DNA of 64,000 bases from Paracrocinitomix sp040880585. Lineage in GTDB: Bacteria > Bacteroidota > Bacteroidia > Flavobacteriales_D > Crocinitomicaceae. The stretch is from positions 62,001 to 126,000 of the forward strand of contig JBBDID010000035.1 of the NCBI GenBank assembly GCA_040880585.1, read 5' to 3'. A model generated the notes under the pieces. The model saw nothing but the letters and a program-made list of their open reading frames with translations. It was not told the DNA's origin and made no database searches. How positions within the stretch are numbered: the first letter of the stretch is position 1; each line of letters begins with the position of its first letter. The translations under genes were made by a program, and so were the position numbers. Shown here piece by piece: positions 1 to 7,035 of the stretch.

Positions 1-962
1 CCTCCATATCCTACCAGCCACAGTCCGGGCATTTCAACTGCCTTTGTATCATCCGTTTTCACTTTTCCTTGCTCATCTGTATCCAATAATTCATCAAGAT
101 GGCTTGTGGCATACCTAAAACCGGTACACCAAATGATCGCATCAAAATTTTCATGTGTACCATCATCCCAAATCACCCCGTTTTCATCCATCTCTCTAAA
201 AGAACCGCTAGATTGCAGAACACCCCTTTCACGTGCTTCTTTCACAGGAGGTACCATGACGATATTGCTAAGGTTGTACTTCGCAGCATCAAATTTTTCG
301 CCTTTCTGCTCGGCGTGATACATGGCAGAAGCCACGTCAAACAGCACGCGTCCGTCTACATTGTCCGGTAGAAATTCAGGCTCTTTTCTTGTAGACCATT
401 TTGCTGTAGCCACTTTTGATATTTCTGCCAGTATCTGCGCCCCACTGTTTCCTTCTCCTACAACCAAAACCTTTTGACCGCTAAATTCCTTTGCATTTCG
501 GTAGCCCGAAGAATGAAGTTGTACACCCTGGAATTTTTCCCACCCAGGTATAGGAGGAATAAAAGGTTTTCCAAAAGTCCCGGTTGCAGAAATTACCGCT
601 TTGGACTGGTAGGTGCCATCAGAAGTTTTAATTGTAAAAAGATCACTGTCCTTAGTAACCTCAAGCACTTTCACGGGGCGCTGTACCGGTAATTCATATC
701 TTTTTTCGTATGCACATAAATAAGAGATTACCTCTTCCCTGTCGGGGAATTCCTCTTTAGATTCAGGCATAAACCAGCCCGGAAGAGAGCTGTATTCAGG
801 CGGCGAGAATAGTGTTAGGGAATCCCAGGCATTTAGCCAGGCTCCTCCACATTCGGGTGAGGCGTCTAATATTAAATAGTTAATCTCTGTTCTGCGTAAG
901 AAATAGCCGCAGGCAAGTGCGCTTTGACCACCTCCAATAATAATAAGGTCTCTTTGGTCCAT
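1..962 (-). CDS. ArsO-type flavin-dependent monooxygenase (partial, C-terminus off window)
   Basis: About 320 codons are visible; the gene runs off the left edge, so the C-terminus is missing. The protein starts MDQRDLIIIGGGQSALACGY, an N-terminal FAD-binding Rossmann motif (GGGxxxxxxG). A second nucleotide-binding motif, VLVVGEGNSGAQI, falls mid-protein as expected for the NADPH site of flavin-containing monooxygenases. The late ATG motif (IIWCTGFRYAT) typical of this class is also present. It is the last gene of the arsR operon, 36 bp after the permease, and FAD/NADPH monooxygenases in that position are usually called ArsO. The ArsO role is inferred from context; the class I flavoprotein monooxygenase assignment is firm. 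Confidence 0.8.
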   Translation of the reverse strand, partial: MDQRDLIIIGGGQSALACGYFLRRTEINYLILDASPECGGAWLNAWDSLTLFSPPEYSSLPGWFMPESKEEFPDREEVISYLCAYEKRYELPVQRPVKVLEVTKDSDLFTIKTSDGTYQSKAVISATGTFGKPFIPPIPGWEKFQGVQLHSSGYRNAKEFSGQKVLVVGEGNSGAQILAEISKVATAKWSTRKEPEFLPDNVDGRVLFDVASAMYHAEQKGEKFDAAKYNLSNIVMVPPVKEARERGVLQSSGSFREMDENGVIWDDGTHENFDAIIWCTGFRYATSHLDELLDTDEQGKVKTDDTKAVEMPGLWLVGYG

Positions 963-998
963 ATTAATTTATGTTTTTAGATGGCTGAGTTTCTATTT

Positions 999-1973
999 TC
1001 ATAATAATACATTAAATAAAAATCCTGAAAGGATAATGAAAAGTGTAACCACCCCGAAATAAATGGCAATCAATTTTATTGTCATTACTTTTTTAAGCAA
1101 AGTCGCTTCAGGAATAGATAAGCCTACTGTTGCCATCATAAATGCTATTGCCGTGCCCAGAGGAACCCCTTTAGCAACAAATACCTGAATAATCGGAACA
1201 ATCCCTGCCGCATTCGCATACATGGGGACTGCTACAATAACTGCGAGCGGAACTGTCCACCATTGTCCACCGCCCAGATATTGGCCAAAGAAATTTTCAG
1301 GTACATAGCCATGCATGGCTGCACCAATGGCAATACCGATAATCACATAAAGCAGCACACCCCTTACAATTTCCCAGGCACTCCGCGTAATTTCAGGCAA
1401 GCGCTGAACGAAAGTTAGCTTTTCTTCATCAAATTCATTCTGTTGTTTTTTATTTTCAAGAATTTTCTTTACCCAATCTGATAGCAATGGTTCAAGGTTG
1501 AATTTACCCAACAACCAACCTCCAATTGTTCCTAATAAAATACCCGAAATGGCATAAATCAATGTGGCTTTGATTCCAAACATTCCGATAAACATGGCGA
1601 TAGCCACTTCATTTACCAAGGGCGAAGTAATTAGAAAAGCGAACGTCACACCTAAAGGAATTCCACCTTGAACAAAGCCAATAAATAAAGGCACAGATGA
1701 ACACGAGCAAAAAGGGGTAATTGCTCCAAAAATGGCAGCAAAAAAGTATTCTAATCCATAGAGTTTTTTTCTATTGAGATAACCTTTGAGTTTTTCAATA
1801 GGCAAATAAGCATTTACAATGCCCATTATAAACACGATCACAAATAATAGCAATAGGATTTTCAGTGTGTCGTACACAAAGAAATTTAGAGCAATACCTA
1901 AATGTGTTTCTGCGCCTATTCCAAAAACGGAATAAATGAGCCAATCAGCAAAATGTTGTATCCAATCGAACAT
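999..1973 (-). CDS. ArsP/DUF318-family membrane permease
   Basis: A 324-residue polytopic membrane protein with about eight hydrophobic segments and a central charged cytoplasmic loop (around residues 165-195). The signature TPFCSCSSVPLFIGF near residue 105, with its paired cysteines, followed by the FLITSPLVNEVA segment, marks the UPF0718/DUF318 permease family. That family includes ArsP, an efflux permease for trivalent (organo)arsenicals; other members are linked to Cu/Zn export. It lies 9 bp after the rhodanese gene and before the monooxygenase, in an ArsR-controlled operon, so metalloid efflux is the likely role. The exact substrate cannot be read from the sequence. Confidence 0.82.
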   Translation of the reverse strand: MFDWIQHFADWLIYSVFGIGAETHLGIALNFFVYDTLKILLLLFVIVFIMGIVNAYLPIEKLKGYLNRKKLYGLEYFFAAIFGAITPFCSCSSVPLFIGFVQGGIPLGVTFAFLITSPLVNEVAIAMFIGMFGIKATLIYAISGILLGTIGGWLLGKFNLEPLLSDWVKKILENKKQQNEFDEEKLTFVQRLPEITRSAWEIVRGVLLYVIIGIAIGAAMHGYVPENFFGQYLGGGQWWTVPLAVIVAVPMYANAAGIVPIIQVFVAKGVPLGTAIAFMMATVGLSIPEATLLKKVMTIKLIAIYFGVVTLFIILSGFLFNVLL

Positions 1974-1982
1974 AAACTAATT

Positions 1983-2366
1983 TTAACAGCAAGAGGTGGT
2001 GCTACAACAAGAATCTCCGCCTTTTTCACTAGAAGTGCCTCCTTTGGTTGGAAAGCCTTTCTGAACCCAACGATTAATACCGTGTTGCATATTAACCACT
2101 TTAGTGTATCCGTGATTGATCAAAAACCCTGCGGCTCTTAAACTTCTTCCACCGCTTTTGCAAACCATTACTACCTCTTTATCTTTTGGTATTTCGTTGA
2201 AGCGCTGCTCAAATTCACTTAGTGGAATGTTGGTGATGTGAGGAACGTCATAGGCTATTTCATTCACCTCATCCATTTCCCGGACATCTACCAATAATGC
2301 TCCGTTTTTCACCCATTCTTGTGCCGTAGTGGGGCAAATCTCTTTTACTAAAGATTGGTTTTCCAT
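1983..2366 (-). CDS. Rhodanese-like sulfurtransferase with Cys-rich tail
   Basis: A 127-residue single-domain rhodanese. The catalytic cysteine sits in the loop CKSGGR after the core strand MV, and LLVDVRE is the usual N-terminal domain motif. The protein ends in an unusual Gly/Ser-rich tail finishing CCSTTSCC, which adds four cysteines that could bind a thiophilic metal or metalloid. It lies 4 bp after the thioredoxin-like gene and 9 bp before the permease, so the genes are probably co-transcribed. Rhodanese domains in ars operons are thought to supply sulfane sulfur or act in thiol-dependent reduction; that role here is inference. Confidence 0.85.
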   Translation of the reverse strand: MENQSLVKEICPTTAQEWVKNGALLVDVREMDEVNEIAYDVPHITNIPLSEFEQRFNEIPKDKEVVMVCKSGGRSLRAAGFLINHGYTKVVNMQHGINRWVQKGFPTKGGTSSEKGGDSCCSTTSCC

Positions 2367-2370
2367 TGGA

Positions 2371-2607
2371 TTATTTTTTTAAGAGTCCAATAATTTCACT
2401 TACTTGTGCAACCCTGCCTTTGATTTTGATTTCTTCGTCAATCATCAGTACCGGCGTAGTGAGTATATTGTATTTCATCATTTCTTCAATGTCTTCCACT
2501 TTCTCGACATTGGCTTCAATATTGGATTGTTTGAGTGCTTCAAGCACATTATTGTAGGTGGTTTTGCACTTTGGGCAACCTGGACCTAATACTTTTATCT
2601 GTGTCAT
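2371..2607 (-). CDS. Small thioredoxin-fold redox protein (CxxC)
   Basis: A 78-residue thioredoxin-fold protein of the small redox-active disulfide protein 2 type. The active site GPGCPKCK is at residues 9-15 (C11 and C14), and the cis-proline loop TTPVL follows at about residue 50. It is the first gene after arsR; the 84-bp gap between them holds two copies of the operator motif and a possible promoter. Proteins of this type accompany ArsP-like permeases and may reduce metalloids or disulfides. The family is clear; the electron donor and target are unknown. Confidence 0.85.
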   Translation of the reverse strand: MTQIKVLGPGCPKCKTTYNNVLEALKQSNIEANVEKVEDIEEMMKYNILTTPVLMIDEEIKIKGRVAQVSEIIGLLKK

Positions 2608-2630
2608 ATTTTTTTGTTTTATCGATTCAG

Positions 2631-2646
2631 TTCGTAAATATACGAA
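2631..2646. promoter_or_regulatory. ArsR-type operator copy (TTCGTA-N4-TACGAA)
   Basis: The palindrome TTCGTAAATATACGAA lies 23 bp before the start of the thioredoxin-like gene. It is the same 16-bp pattern as at 2660-2675 and upstream of arsR at 3017-3032. On the minus strand it contains TATATTTA, one base from the Bacteroidota -7 box TAnnTTTG, so a repressor bound here would cover a promoter. Confidence 0.6.
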
Positions 2647-2659
2647 TTATTATTCGTTG

Positions 2660-2675
2660 TTCGTAGTATTACGAA
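2660..2675. promoter_or_regulatory. ArsR-type operator copy (TTCGTA-N4-TACGAA)
   Basis: The palindrome TTCGTAGTATTACGAA is the second copy in the arsR to thioredoxin gap. Its centre is 29 bp from the neighbouring copy. It lies inside a wider 9-bp inverted repeat (ATTATTCGT at 2649-2657 and ACGAATAAT at 2671-2679). Confidence 0.6.
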
Positions 2676-2691
2676 TAATTGTTTAAAAAAA

Positions 2692-2997
2692 TTATTTAAA
2701 TACTTTATTTAACAAGGATTTAGCAAGTTCAAAATTTTCTTTATTAATACAGTATTTGGTTGTTGGTGGCGTGATATTGCCTTGAATCAGACCCGCATCT
2801 TTTAACTCTTTCAGATGTTGTGAGAGGGTCGATTTAGCTATTGGAAGTTCTTCAGCCATATCACCGTGATAGCAACACGTTTGAGAATTGAGTAACTCCA
2901 AAATAGCAATGCGAACAGGATGTCCCAATGCTTTTGAAAATCTGGCAGTCTGCTCTTGTTCTTTTGTGAAATACTCGCTTTTAATAATGCCTGGCAT
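2692..2997 (-). CDS. ArsR/SmtB-family metalloregulator
   Basis: A 101-residue winged-helix repressor of the ArsR/SmtB family. The segment GHPVRIAILELL is the family's N-terminal helix, and the recognition region KSTLSQHLKELKDAGL (about residues 55-70) is a typical ArsR DNA-reading helix. A vicinal cysteine pair, C41-C42 in TCCYHGDM, is in position to bind a thiophilic metal or metalloid and release DNA. The gene heads the operon and is preceded by a perfect palindrome overlapping a promoter box, so autoregulation is likely. Arsenic(III) is the probable inducer given the neighbours, but Cd, Zn or Cu cannot be excluded. Confidence 0.9.
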   Translation of the reverse strand: MPGIIKSEYFTKEQEQTARFSKALGHPVRIAILELLNSQTCCYHGDMAEELPIAKSTLSQHLKELKDAGLIQGNITPPTTKYCINKENFELAKSLLNKVFK

Positions 2998-3012
2998 CTT
3001 CTGTTTATTTAT

Positions 3013-3036
3013 ATTGTTCGCAAATGTACGAACAAT
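3013..3036. promoter_or_regulatory. arsR operator overlapping the -7 promoter box
   Basis: A perfect 8-bp inverted repeat, ATTGTTCG-N8-CGAACAAT, lies 16 bp upstream of the arsR start. Its core (3017-3032) has the same layout as the two operator copies downstream of arsR. The spacer read on the minus strand is TACATTTG (3021-3028), an exact match to the Bacteroidota -7 consensus TAnnTTTG, so repressor binding should block transcription. Confidence 0.7.
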
Positions 3037-3194
3037 AAATTAGAAACCATATTTTGTCATCCATTATTTTGTGGTGAGTGGATGAGGGATTTGGTAACAA
3101 AATCCTATAGATTGGAAATACAGTAGTGCGAGAAACTATACCGGAGACCAAACAATTTTGGAAATTGATTTGATGGGTAGTAAGGTGTAGTGTA

Positions 3195-3218
3195 TGGCAC
3201 GAGTGGGGCCGACGTCAG
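3195..3218 (+). repeat. REP-like palindromic element, copy 1
   Basis: Starts TGGCACGAGTGGGGCC and ends GACGTCAG. It is a shorter, diverged member of the family seen at 6993, 7892, 14905, 15342 and 16200. Confidence 0.5.
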
Positions 3219-3222
3219 AGTA

Positions 3223-3306
3223 GTCGGAAAGCAGATAAATTTAGTCGCGGAGCAGGTAAATTTATTCGGAAAGCAGGTAAAATTAGTAGCAGAGCAGGTA
3301 AATTTA
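3223..3306 (+). repeat. Four tandem 21-bp degenerate repeats
   Basis: Four contiguous 21-bp units start at 3223, 3244, 3265 and 3286. The shared core is GCAG(G/A)TAAA(T/A)TTA. Units vary mainly in their first 7 bases. A looser continuation runs to about 3390. The array begins just after a REP-like element. The 2998-3445 gap otherwise holds only the arsR operator and no convincing gene. Confidence 0.65.
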
Positions 3307-3445
3307 TAAGTTGAGGTGGTTAAATAGCCGGTAGAGGAGCTTATTTTTATCGTGGAGCAGTTTGTTTTTCTCGTAGAGGAGCTCGAGCCGGTTCAGTAGT
3401 AGCTCTCGCGCCGGCGTCAGAGCCCTTCTATTTTTTCGTGTCGTG

Positions 3446-4075
3446 TCAAGCCGTTTGTAATTTTCTAAAACTGCAAAAAACAAAGTTCTGAATAGTGTCG
3501 AAAGGTGTCTTATGGTCAACTGTTATACATTTTATTTTTTCAAAGAAATTTTTCAGACGGTCGGTCATTGTCGTTTCAGAATATTGTTTGATTTCTATTC
3601 CGCTACATTTCTTCGGTCCTTGTTCAGAAAATGTCCCAATTACCAAAACGCCTGTCGAATTAATGTTTTGACTAGCAGTTTCCAAATAGTTTGAAATTTC
3701 TTGTTCATCTGTCAAAAAATGGAATGCTGCTCGGTCGTGCCAAAAGTCATATTTCTCAGTCGGCTTGAAAGTCGCTGCATCTGTAACTATCCATTTCACG
3801 TTTTTCGCTTTGTCGCCAAGTCTTTGTTTTGCTCTGTCAATAGCAGCCGCAGAAATGTCGAGAACTGAAATGTCTTGGTAACCCAAGTCGAGTAAATGGT
3901 CAACTAAAAAACTGTCGCCACCGCCAATGTCAATCACTTTTGCAGTTGTCGGCACGTTGAATTGTTTAAAGAAGTCCAAAGAGGTTTCTGGGGTCGGTTG
4001 AAACCAACTCACGTCTTTCAGTTCTTTTGTCTGATAAATATTTTCCCAATGTTTTTTACGATTAAAATTTTCCAT
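3446..4075 (-). CDS. Class I SAM-dependent methyltransferase
   Basis: A 209-residue class I methyltransferase. Motif I for S-adenosylmethionine is VIDIGGGDSFL (about residues 46-56), the acidic residue ending the next strand is in VLDIS, and WIVTDAA is the motif III region. The N-terminal HWENIYQTKELKDVSWFQP is typical of a widespread bacterial family whose substrates are mostly unknown. It stands alone between the ars operon and the ApeA-like gene; proximity to ars genes does not by itself make it an arsenite methyltransferase, and I do not see the conserved ArsM cysteine set. Substrate unknown. Confidence 0.8.
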   Translation of the reverse strand: MENFNRKKHWENIYQTKELKDVSWFQPTPETSLDFFKQFNVPTTAKVIDIGGGDSFLVDHLLDLGYQDISVLDISAAAIDRAKQRLGDKAKNVKWIVTDAATFKPTEKYDFWHDRAAFHFLTDEQEISNYLETASQNINSTGVLVIGTFSEQGPKKCSGIEIKQYSETTMTDRLKNFFEKIKCITVDHKTPFDTIQNFVFCSFRKLQTA

Positions 4076-4161
4076 TATTTTTTTGTCTTTTTATGTTCGT
4101 TTGTTGTCAGTCGTGTCGCCTTTTTAGGGTGAGGCATAACGCTATAGCTATGATGAGTGGG

Positions 4162-4230
4162 GCTTAGAAACTACTAAGCTTGCCATTTGCACACAGCCAC
4201 AGCCATTATTAAATTTACAAATTGTGGCTG
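4162..4230. repeat. Two adjacent stem-loops in the spacer before the methyltransferase
   Basis: Two inverted repeats follow each other: GCTTAG (4162-4167) with CTAAGC (4174-4179), and CAGCCACA (4194-4201) with TGTGGCTG (4223-4230). They lie between the methyltransferase and ApeA-like genes. Either could be a terminator for the upstream gene or part of a cassette boundary; the function is not determined. Confidence 0.4.
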
Positions 4231-4289
4231 ACTTTCCAAGTACCTCCATACTTTCCTGTCTGATGAAACCCCATTCATTCATAGGTGAT

Positions 4290-4298
4290 GTTGTATGC
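4290..4298 (+). repeat. Inverted flank of the ApeA-like gene (right partner at 5809)
   Basis: GTTGTATGC just beyond the stop codon pairs with GCACACAAC at 5809-5817 (one mismatch). The two bracket the ApeA-like gene, and a related pair brackets the next gene. Confidence 0.35.
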
Positions 4299-4302
4299 TT
4301 TT

Positions 4303-5775
4303 TTAATTCTTATGATACCTTCTAAATTTATCAGAGGTTTTCATCACGTTATTGATTTTGCCATGCTCCATTCCTATCGAGTTTGTAACAATTGAATAAA
4401 AAAGAATTTGAGAATGAAAGAATAAATATGGTAAATCAAAGTTTTCATCTACATCTCTGTACTCATTTACATGAGTAAGTGCGTTTCGACAATCTTTTAG
4501 AGTTTTTGCGAAATCCTCAAATTCATCTTCGTCAATAAAACCATTTAGTGCATCTTTTAACGCATTGAGATAATATGAAATTTGATGTTTATAATCTACT
4601 TCACTTTTATAACGAGGGACTTTAAAATGGTTTTTATAGTATTCTAACTCTTCGTCAGTAAATTTTATTTCTTCTTTACATTTCAGGATTTTATCAAATC
4701 CTTTTTGTTTTAATGTATTTAACTCCTTTTTGGTTTTCGTGTAATCAATTCCATTATCTGCTTGATAGAACGTTTCAATAGCTTGGCAAATATTAAGTAT
4801 GCCGTTAGTAAACTGAACTTTGGTTACTGTAGAACTACCTTTTTCCCATGAGGTAGAAATTGCATCAAGGAAAAGGTCAATTGCGTCATGATATATATCG
4901 TAAATATTAAACCATTCAGATAGGTAATTGACTAGGTATTCACGTCTAGTGTTTTGGGAACAGAAGAACATACCATGGACGAAAAGTCTACGATTATCAA
5001 CATCATGATTTAAATAGGTGTGATGTACTTCAAGGGGGCGACCTTCATGCCATTTATCTGTGTTATCCGTTGAAGCAAATTCATCAATGGTTGAAATCGG
5101 ATATCCAACAGCAAAAGTTAAGAATGCGCTTAGTTTTCCAGATAAATTAAGGTATTCTTGGAGAGGAGTAGGCTTATCGAAATTGAAATTCACATAATGC
5201 TTGATTTCTAAATCATAGTTCCTTGATAAGAAACCACCCTTTGAATATAAATCTCTAGTTATACTTGCTGAACAATTTTCTCCGATTTGAATCTTCGTTT
5301 CAGGAATTGATGGAATTGTAATGATTGTGTTACTTTGAGAAGTATGTTTTGTATCATAAAAGCTTTGAGTAGTGTCAATCCAAGAGTCTAAAAAATTATA
5401 GCGAAACGAGTAACTATTAAAGGTTATGTGTTCAGGTTTATGGAAGTGTTTACCTATGAAAACAAAGTTTGGTCTGTAAACAATTTCGTAAAGGTTTTTC
5501 GTAATTGCATGTTCCAACATTGGAGCACCGCCTTCATCTCCTGAATGGTTATAGAGCGTAACGTCTCCTTTAGAAGTTCTTCCAAGAATAATCTTACAGT
5601 AATTTATAATATTACAATCTCTTTCTAAAATAATTTCACCAGCAATGTCTTTTTCGGAGAAAAGAGTTAATTTGAAATCATTTTCTTTTCGATTGATTGT
5701 AAGAATTCCTGGGAGCTTAACCCCTTCTTGTTTTGGTGAAAACCACTCGCCTCTGAATTCTTGTAAATCTTTCAC
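4303..5775 (-). CDS. ApeA-like anti-phage HEPN ribonuclease
   Basis: About 490 residues from the chosen start. The N-terminal part has the pattern of ApeA N-terminal domain 1: GEWFSP early, PGILTI, then IILGRTSKGDVTLYN. The C-terminal part is helical and ends in a HEPN domain with the ribonuclease motif R-x4-H in CRNALTHVNEY, about 60 residues from the end. ApeA is a described abortive-infection protein whose HEPN domain is needed for defence. The reading frame extends upstream to a GTG at 5814, but that extension overlaps an inverted repeat shared with the next gene. I therefore prefer the GTG at 5775 (protein begins MKDLQEFRGEW). It is a single gene with no obvious partner. Family assignment is by motif recognition only. 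Confidence 0.72.
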   Translation of the reverse strand: MKDLQEFRGEWFSPKQEGVKLPGILTINRKENDFKLTLFSEKDIAGEIILERDCNIINYCKIILGRTSKGDVTLYNHSGDEGGAPMLEHAITKNLYEIVYRPNFVFIGKHFHKPEHITFNSYSFRYNFLDSWIDTTQSFYDTKHTSQSNTIITIPSIPETKIQIGENCSASITRDLYSKGGFLSRNYDLEIKHYVNFNFDKPTPLQEYLNLSGKLSAFLTFAVGYPISTIDEFASTDNTDKWHEGRPLEVHHTYLNHDVDNRRLFVHGMFFCSQNTRREYLVNYLSEWFNIYDIYHDAIDLFLDAISTSWEKGSSTVTKVQFTNGILNICQAIETFYQADNGIDYTKTKKELNTLKQKGFDKILKCKEEIKFTDEELEYYKNHFKVPRYKSEVDYKHQISYYLNALKDALNGFIDEDEFEDFAKTLKDCRNALTHVNEYRDVDENFDLPYLFFHSQILFYSIVTNSIGMEHGKINNVMKTSDKFRRYHKN

Positions 5776-5924
5776 AACAAATAATCTTTTATGTAAATAG
5801 CGGCAATTGCACACAACGTCTCGTATAAAAACTGTGCGAGCTGGCGCGCGTGATTGTCCGCAGGAAAATCAGACGCAGCAAGTACGCAAAGCGTTTCGAT
5901 TCAAGACAGGTTTAAGCATTGTTT

Positions 5925-6656
5925 TTATATAGTGTTGTGCAAAGTACTTTTTATGGATAATTTGTCTTTAATAAAATTTATATGCCAAATCAATCTTTTA
6001 TACGATCCATTATCTAATGATCTTTGACCTGTCAACATACTTGTAAAGAAAAAGGCATTGTTCTTATAAAAATATGTTCCTAAGTCTTCGTTCCAAATAA
6101 AATTGTATCCTATTCTATAGTTTATATCTTCATCAGGTTTATTATCAAAGAATTTTCCAAGATATTCTCTAGCTAATGCGTTGGTAACTACAAATATTCT
6201 AGGTTTACTAGGATCAATTAAATGATCTATGACTTCTCTGGAAATTTCGAATTGCTTCTCAATAAATTTTTTGCCCCTATCAGTTTTATATAGCTTTTCA
6301 ATGTTTTTTTGATTCGTTTCTCTGTTGTATAAAATATCGATATGCCCCCAATTTAAGTCAGTCTTTTCTGCAACCTCAAAAAATTTATGGAAGTATTTAT
6401 ACTCTTTTTTTTTATCGTAAATTAATTTATGGAAACTGCAACTAATGTCATTTTTTTCGATCAGACGTTTTTTTACTCTCTCTATTAATGAAGGATTTAA
6501 TCCAATAAATATCAATCCGTTATCTGGAACTTCTTTTATTGAATTTGGAGAAAACTTGCAAAATTCCTCATTTTTATATTCCGCCCACAATTCGTTTAAA
6601 CTATCTTCAACAATATTCTGAATATCTATCAATTTTCTTTTTTTTGTATTTTGCAC
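5925..6656 (-). CDS. Hypothetical protein in an inverted-repeat-bounded unit
   Basis: 243 residues, GTG start. No family is recognised with confidence. A buried strand-like segment GLIFIGLNPSL near residue 50 and a later FFFTSMLTGQR segment with a following RLIWHI are faintly like the motif pair of uracil-DNA-glycosylase-fold proteins, but this is only a hint. The rest is rich in Lys, Asp and Asn and AT-rich in codon use. Both ends of the reading frame lie inside a 14-bp inverted repeat (5934-5947 and 6646-6659), so the gene looks like an inserted single-gene unit. The neighbouring ApeA-like gene suggests a defence role; this is inference. Confidence 0.6.
   Translation of the reverse strand: MQNTKKRKLIDIQNIVEDSLNELWAEYKNEEFCKFSPNSIKEVPDNGLIFIGLNPSLIERVKKRLIEKNDISCSFHKLIYDKKKEYKYFHKFFEVAEKTDLNWGHIDILYNRETNQKNIEKLYKTDRGKKFIEKQFEISREVIDHLIDPSKPRIFVVTNALAREYLGKFFDNKPDEDINYRIGYNFIWNEDLGTYFYKNNAFFFTSMLTGQRSLDNGSYKRLIWHINFIKDKLSIKSTLHNTI
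5934..5947 (+). repeat. 14-bp inverted repeat, left arm
   Basis: GTTGTGCAAAGTAC pairs with GTATTTTGCACAAC at 6646-6659, with one mismatch. The arms overlap the last and first codons of the 243-residue gene. Confidence 0.55.
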
Positions 6657-6659
6657 AAC
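6646..6659 (-). repeat. 14-bp inverted repeat, right arm
   Basis: GTATTTTGCACAAC is the partner of 5934-5947. It contains the GTG start codon of the 243-residue gene. The nearby ApeA-like gene carries the related GCACACAAC over its upstream boundary. Confidence 0.55.
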
Positions 6660-6795
6660 TCCTTATATCCCTACAAAACATACTCATATCCCCTTTTAAT
6701 CTCCGGGCTAAGCGTATATTTCAATTACCCTTATCCTTTTCTACAATTACCAAAAAAGAGGCTCAAAGTATATCAGTAATCAGAACTTCAAAGTG

Positions 6796-7027
6796 CTGCA
6801 AAGCTGATGGTGATTTCAGTAGGGCAGTGCTAATCTAATACATTCATGGTTAATTTCTTGCAGCTGAACTTGTTTTTTAGAAAAATCCTGTGGTTTCCGC
6901 AAGGGTGAAAGATGCAAGATGTAAACAGCCAAGAACCAAGACACCCTTGCTTCATGGCTGTTTTTAATTGGGTTTTTTTGCAGGTTTATATATGGCACGA
7001 GCGGGGCGCTTGCACCGGTGTCAGGGG
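6796..7027 (+). repeat. Long direct repeat, copy 1 (~230 bp)
   Basis: It matches 14710-14939 at about 90% by eye over its whole length, in the same orientation. It contains a 9-bp inverted repeat, GCAAGGGTG (6899-6907) and CACCCTTGC (6942-6950), and ends in a REP-like palindrome. The two copies enclose the SDR pseudogene, the truncated transposase and the methyltransferase/helicase operon. The 6657-7035 gap holds little else. Confidence 0.85.
6993..7027 (+). repeat. REP-like palindromic element, copy 2
   Basis: The arms GGCACGAGCG and CGCTTGCACC pair around a GGG(G) loop, and the element ends GTGTCAGGGG. It forms the right end of direct repeat copy 1. Confidence 0.65.
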
Positions 7028-7035
7028 TTAATAAA

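Noticed and set aside
3223..3306. 21-bp repeats as a CRISPR array
   Set aside because: The units are contiguous without spacers and degenerate; no cas genes are present.
3304..3519. 71-codon minus-strand frame with Lys/Leu-rich repeats
   Set aside because: It is read from the degenerate repeat array and its start overlaps the 3' end of the methyltransferase; no leader, family or ribosome-binding site supports it.
4130..6660. Integron attC sites at the boundaries of the single-gene units
   Set aside because: The shared words (GTTGTGC, GTTATGC) do not fit the GTTRRRY core, and no integrase is in the window.
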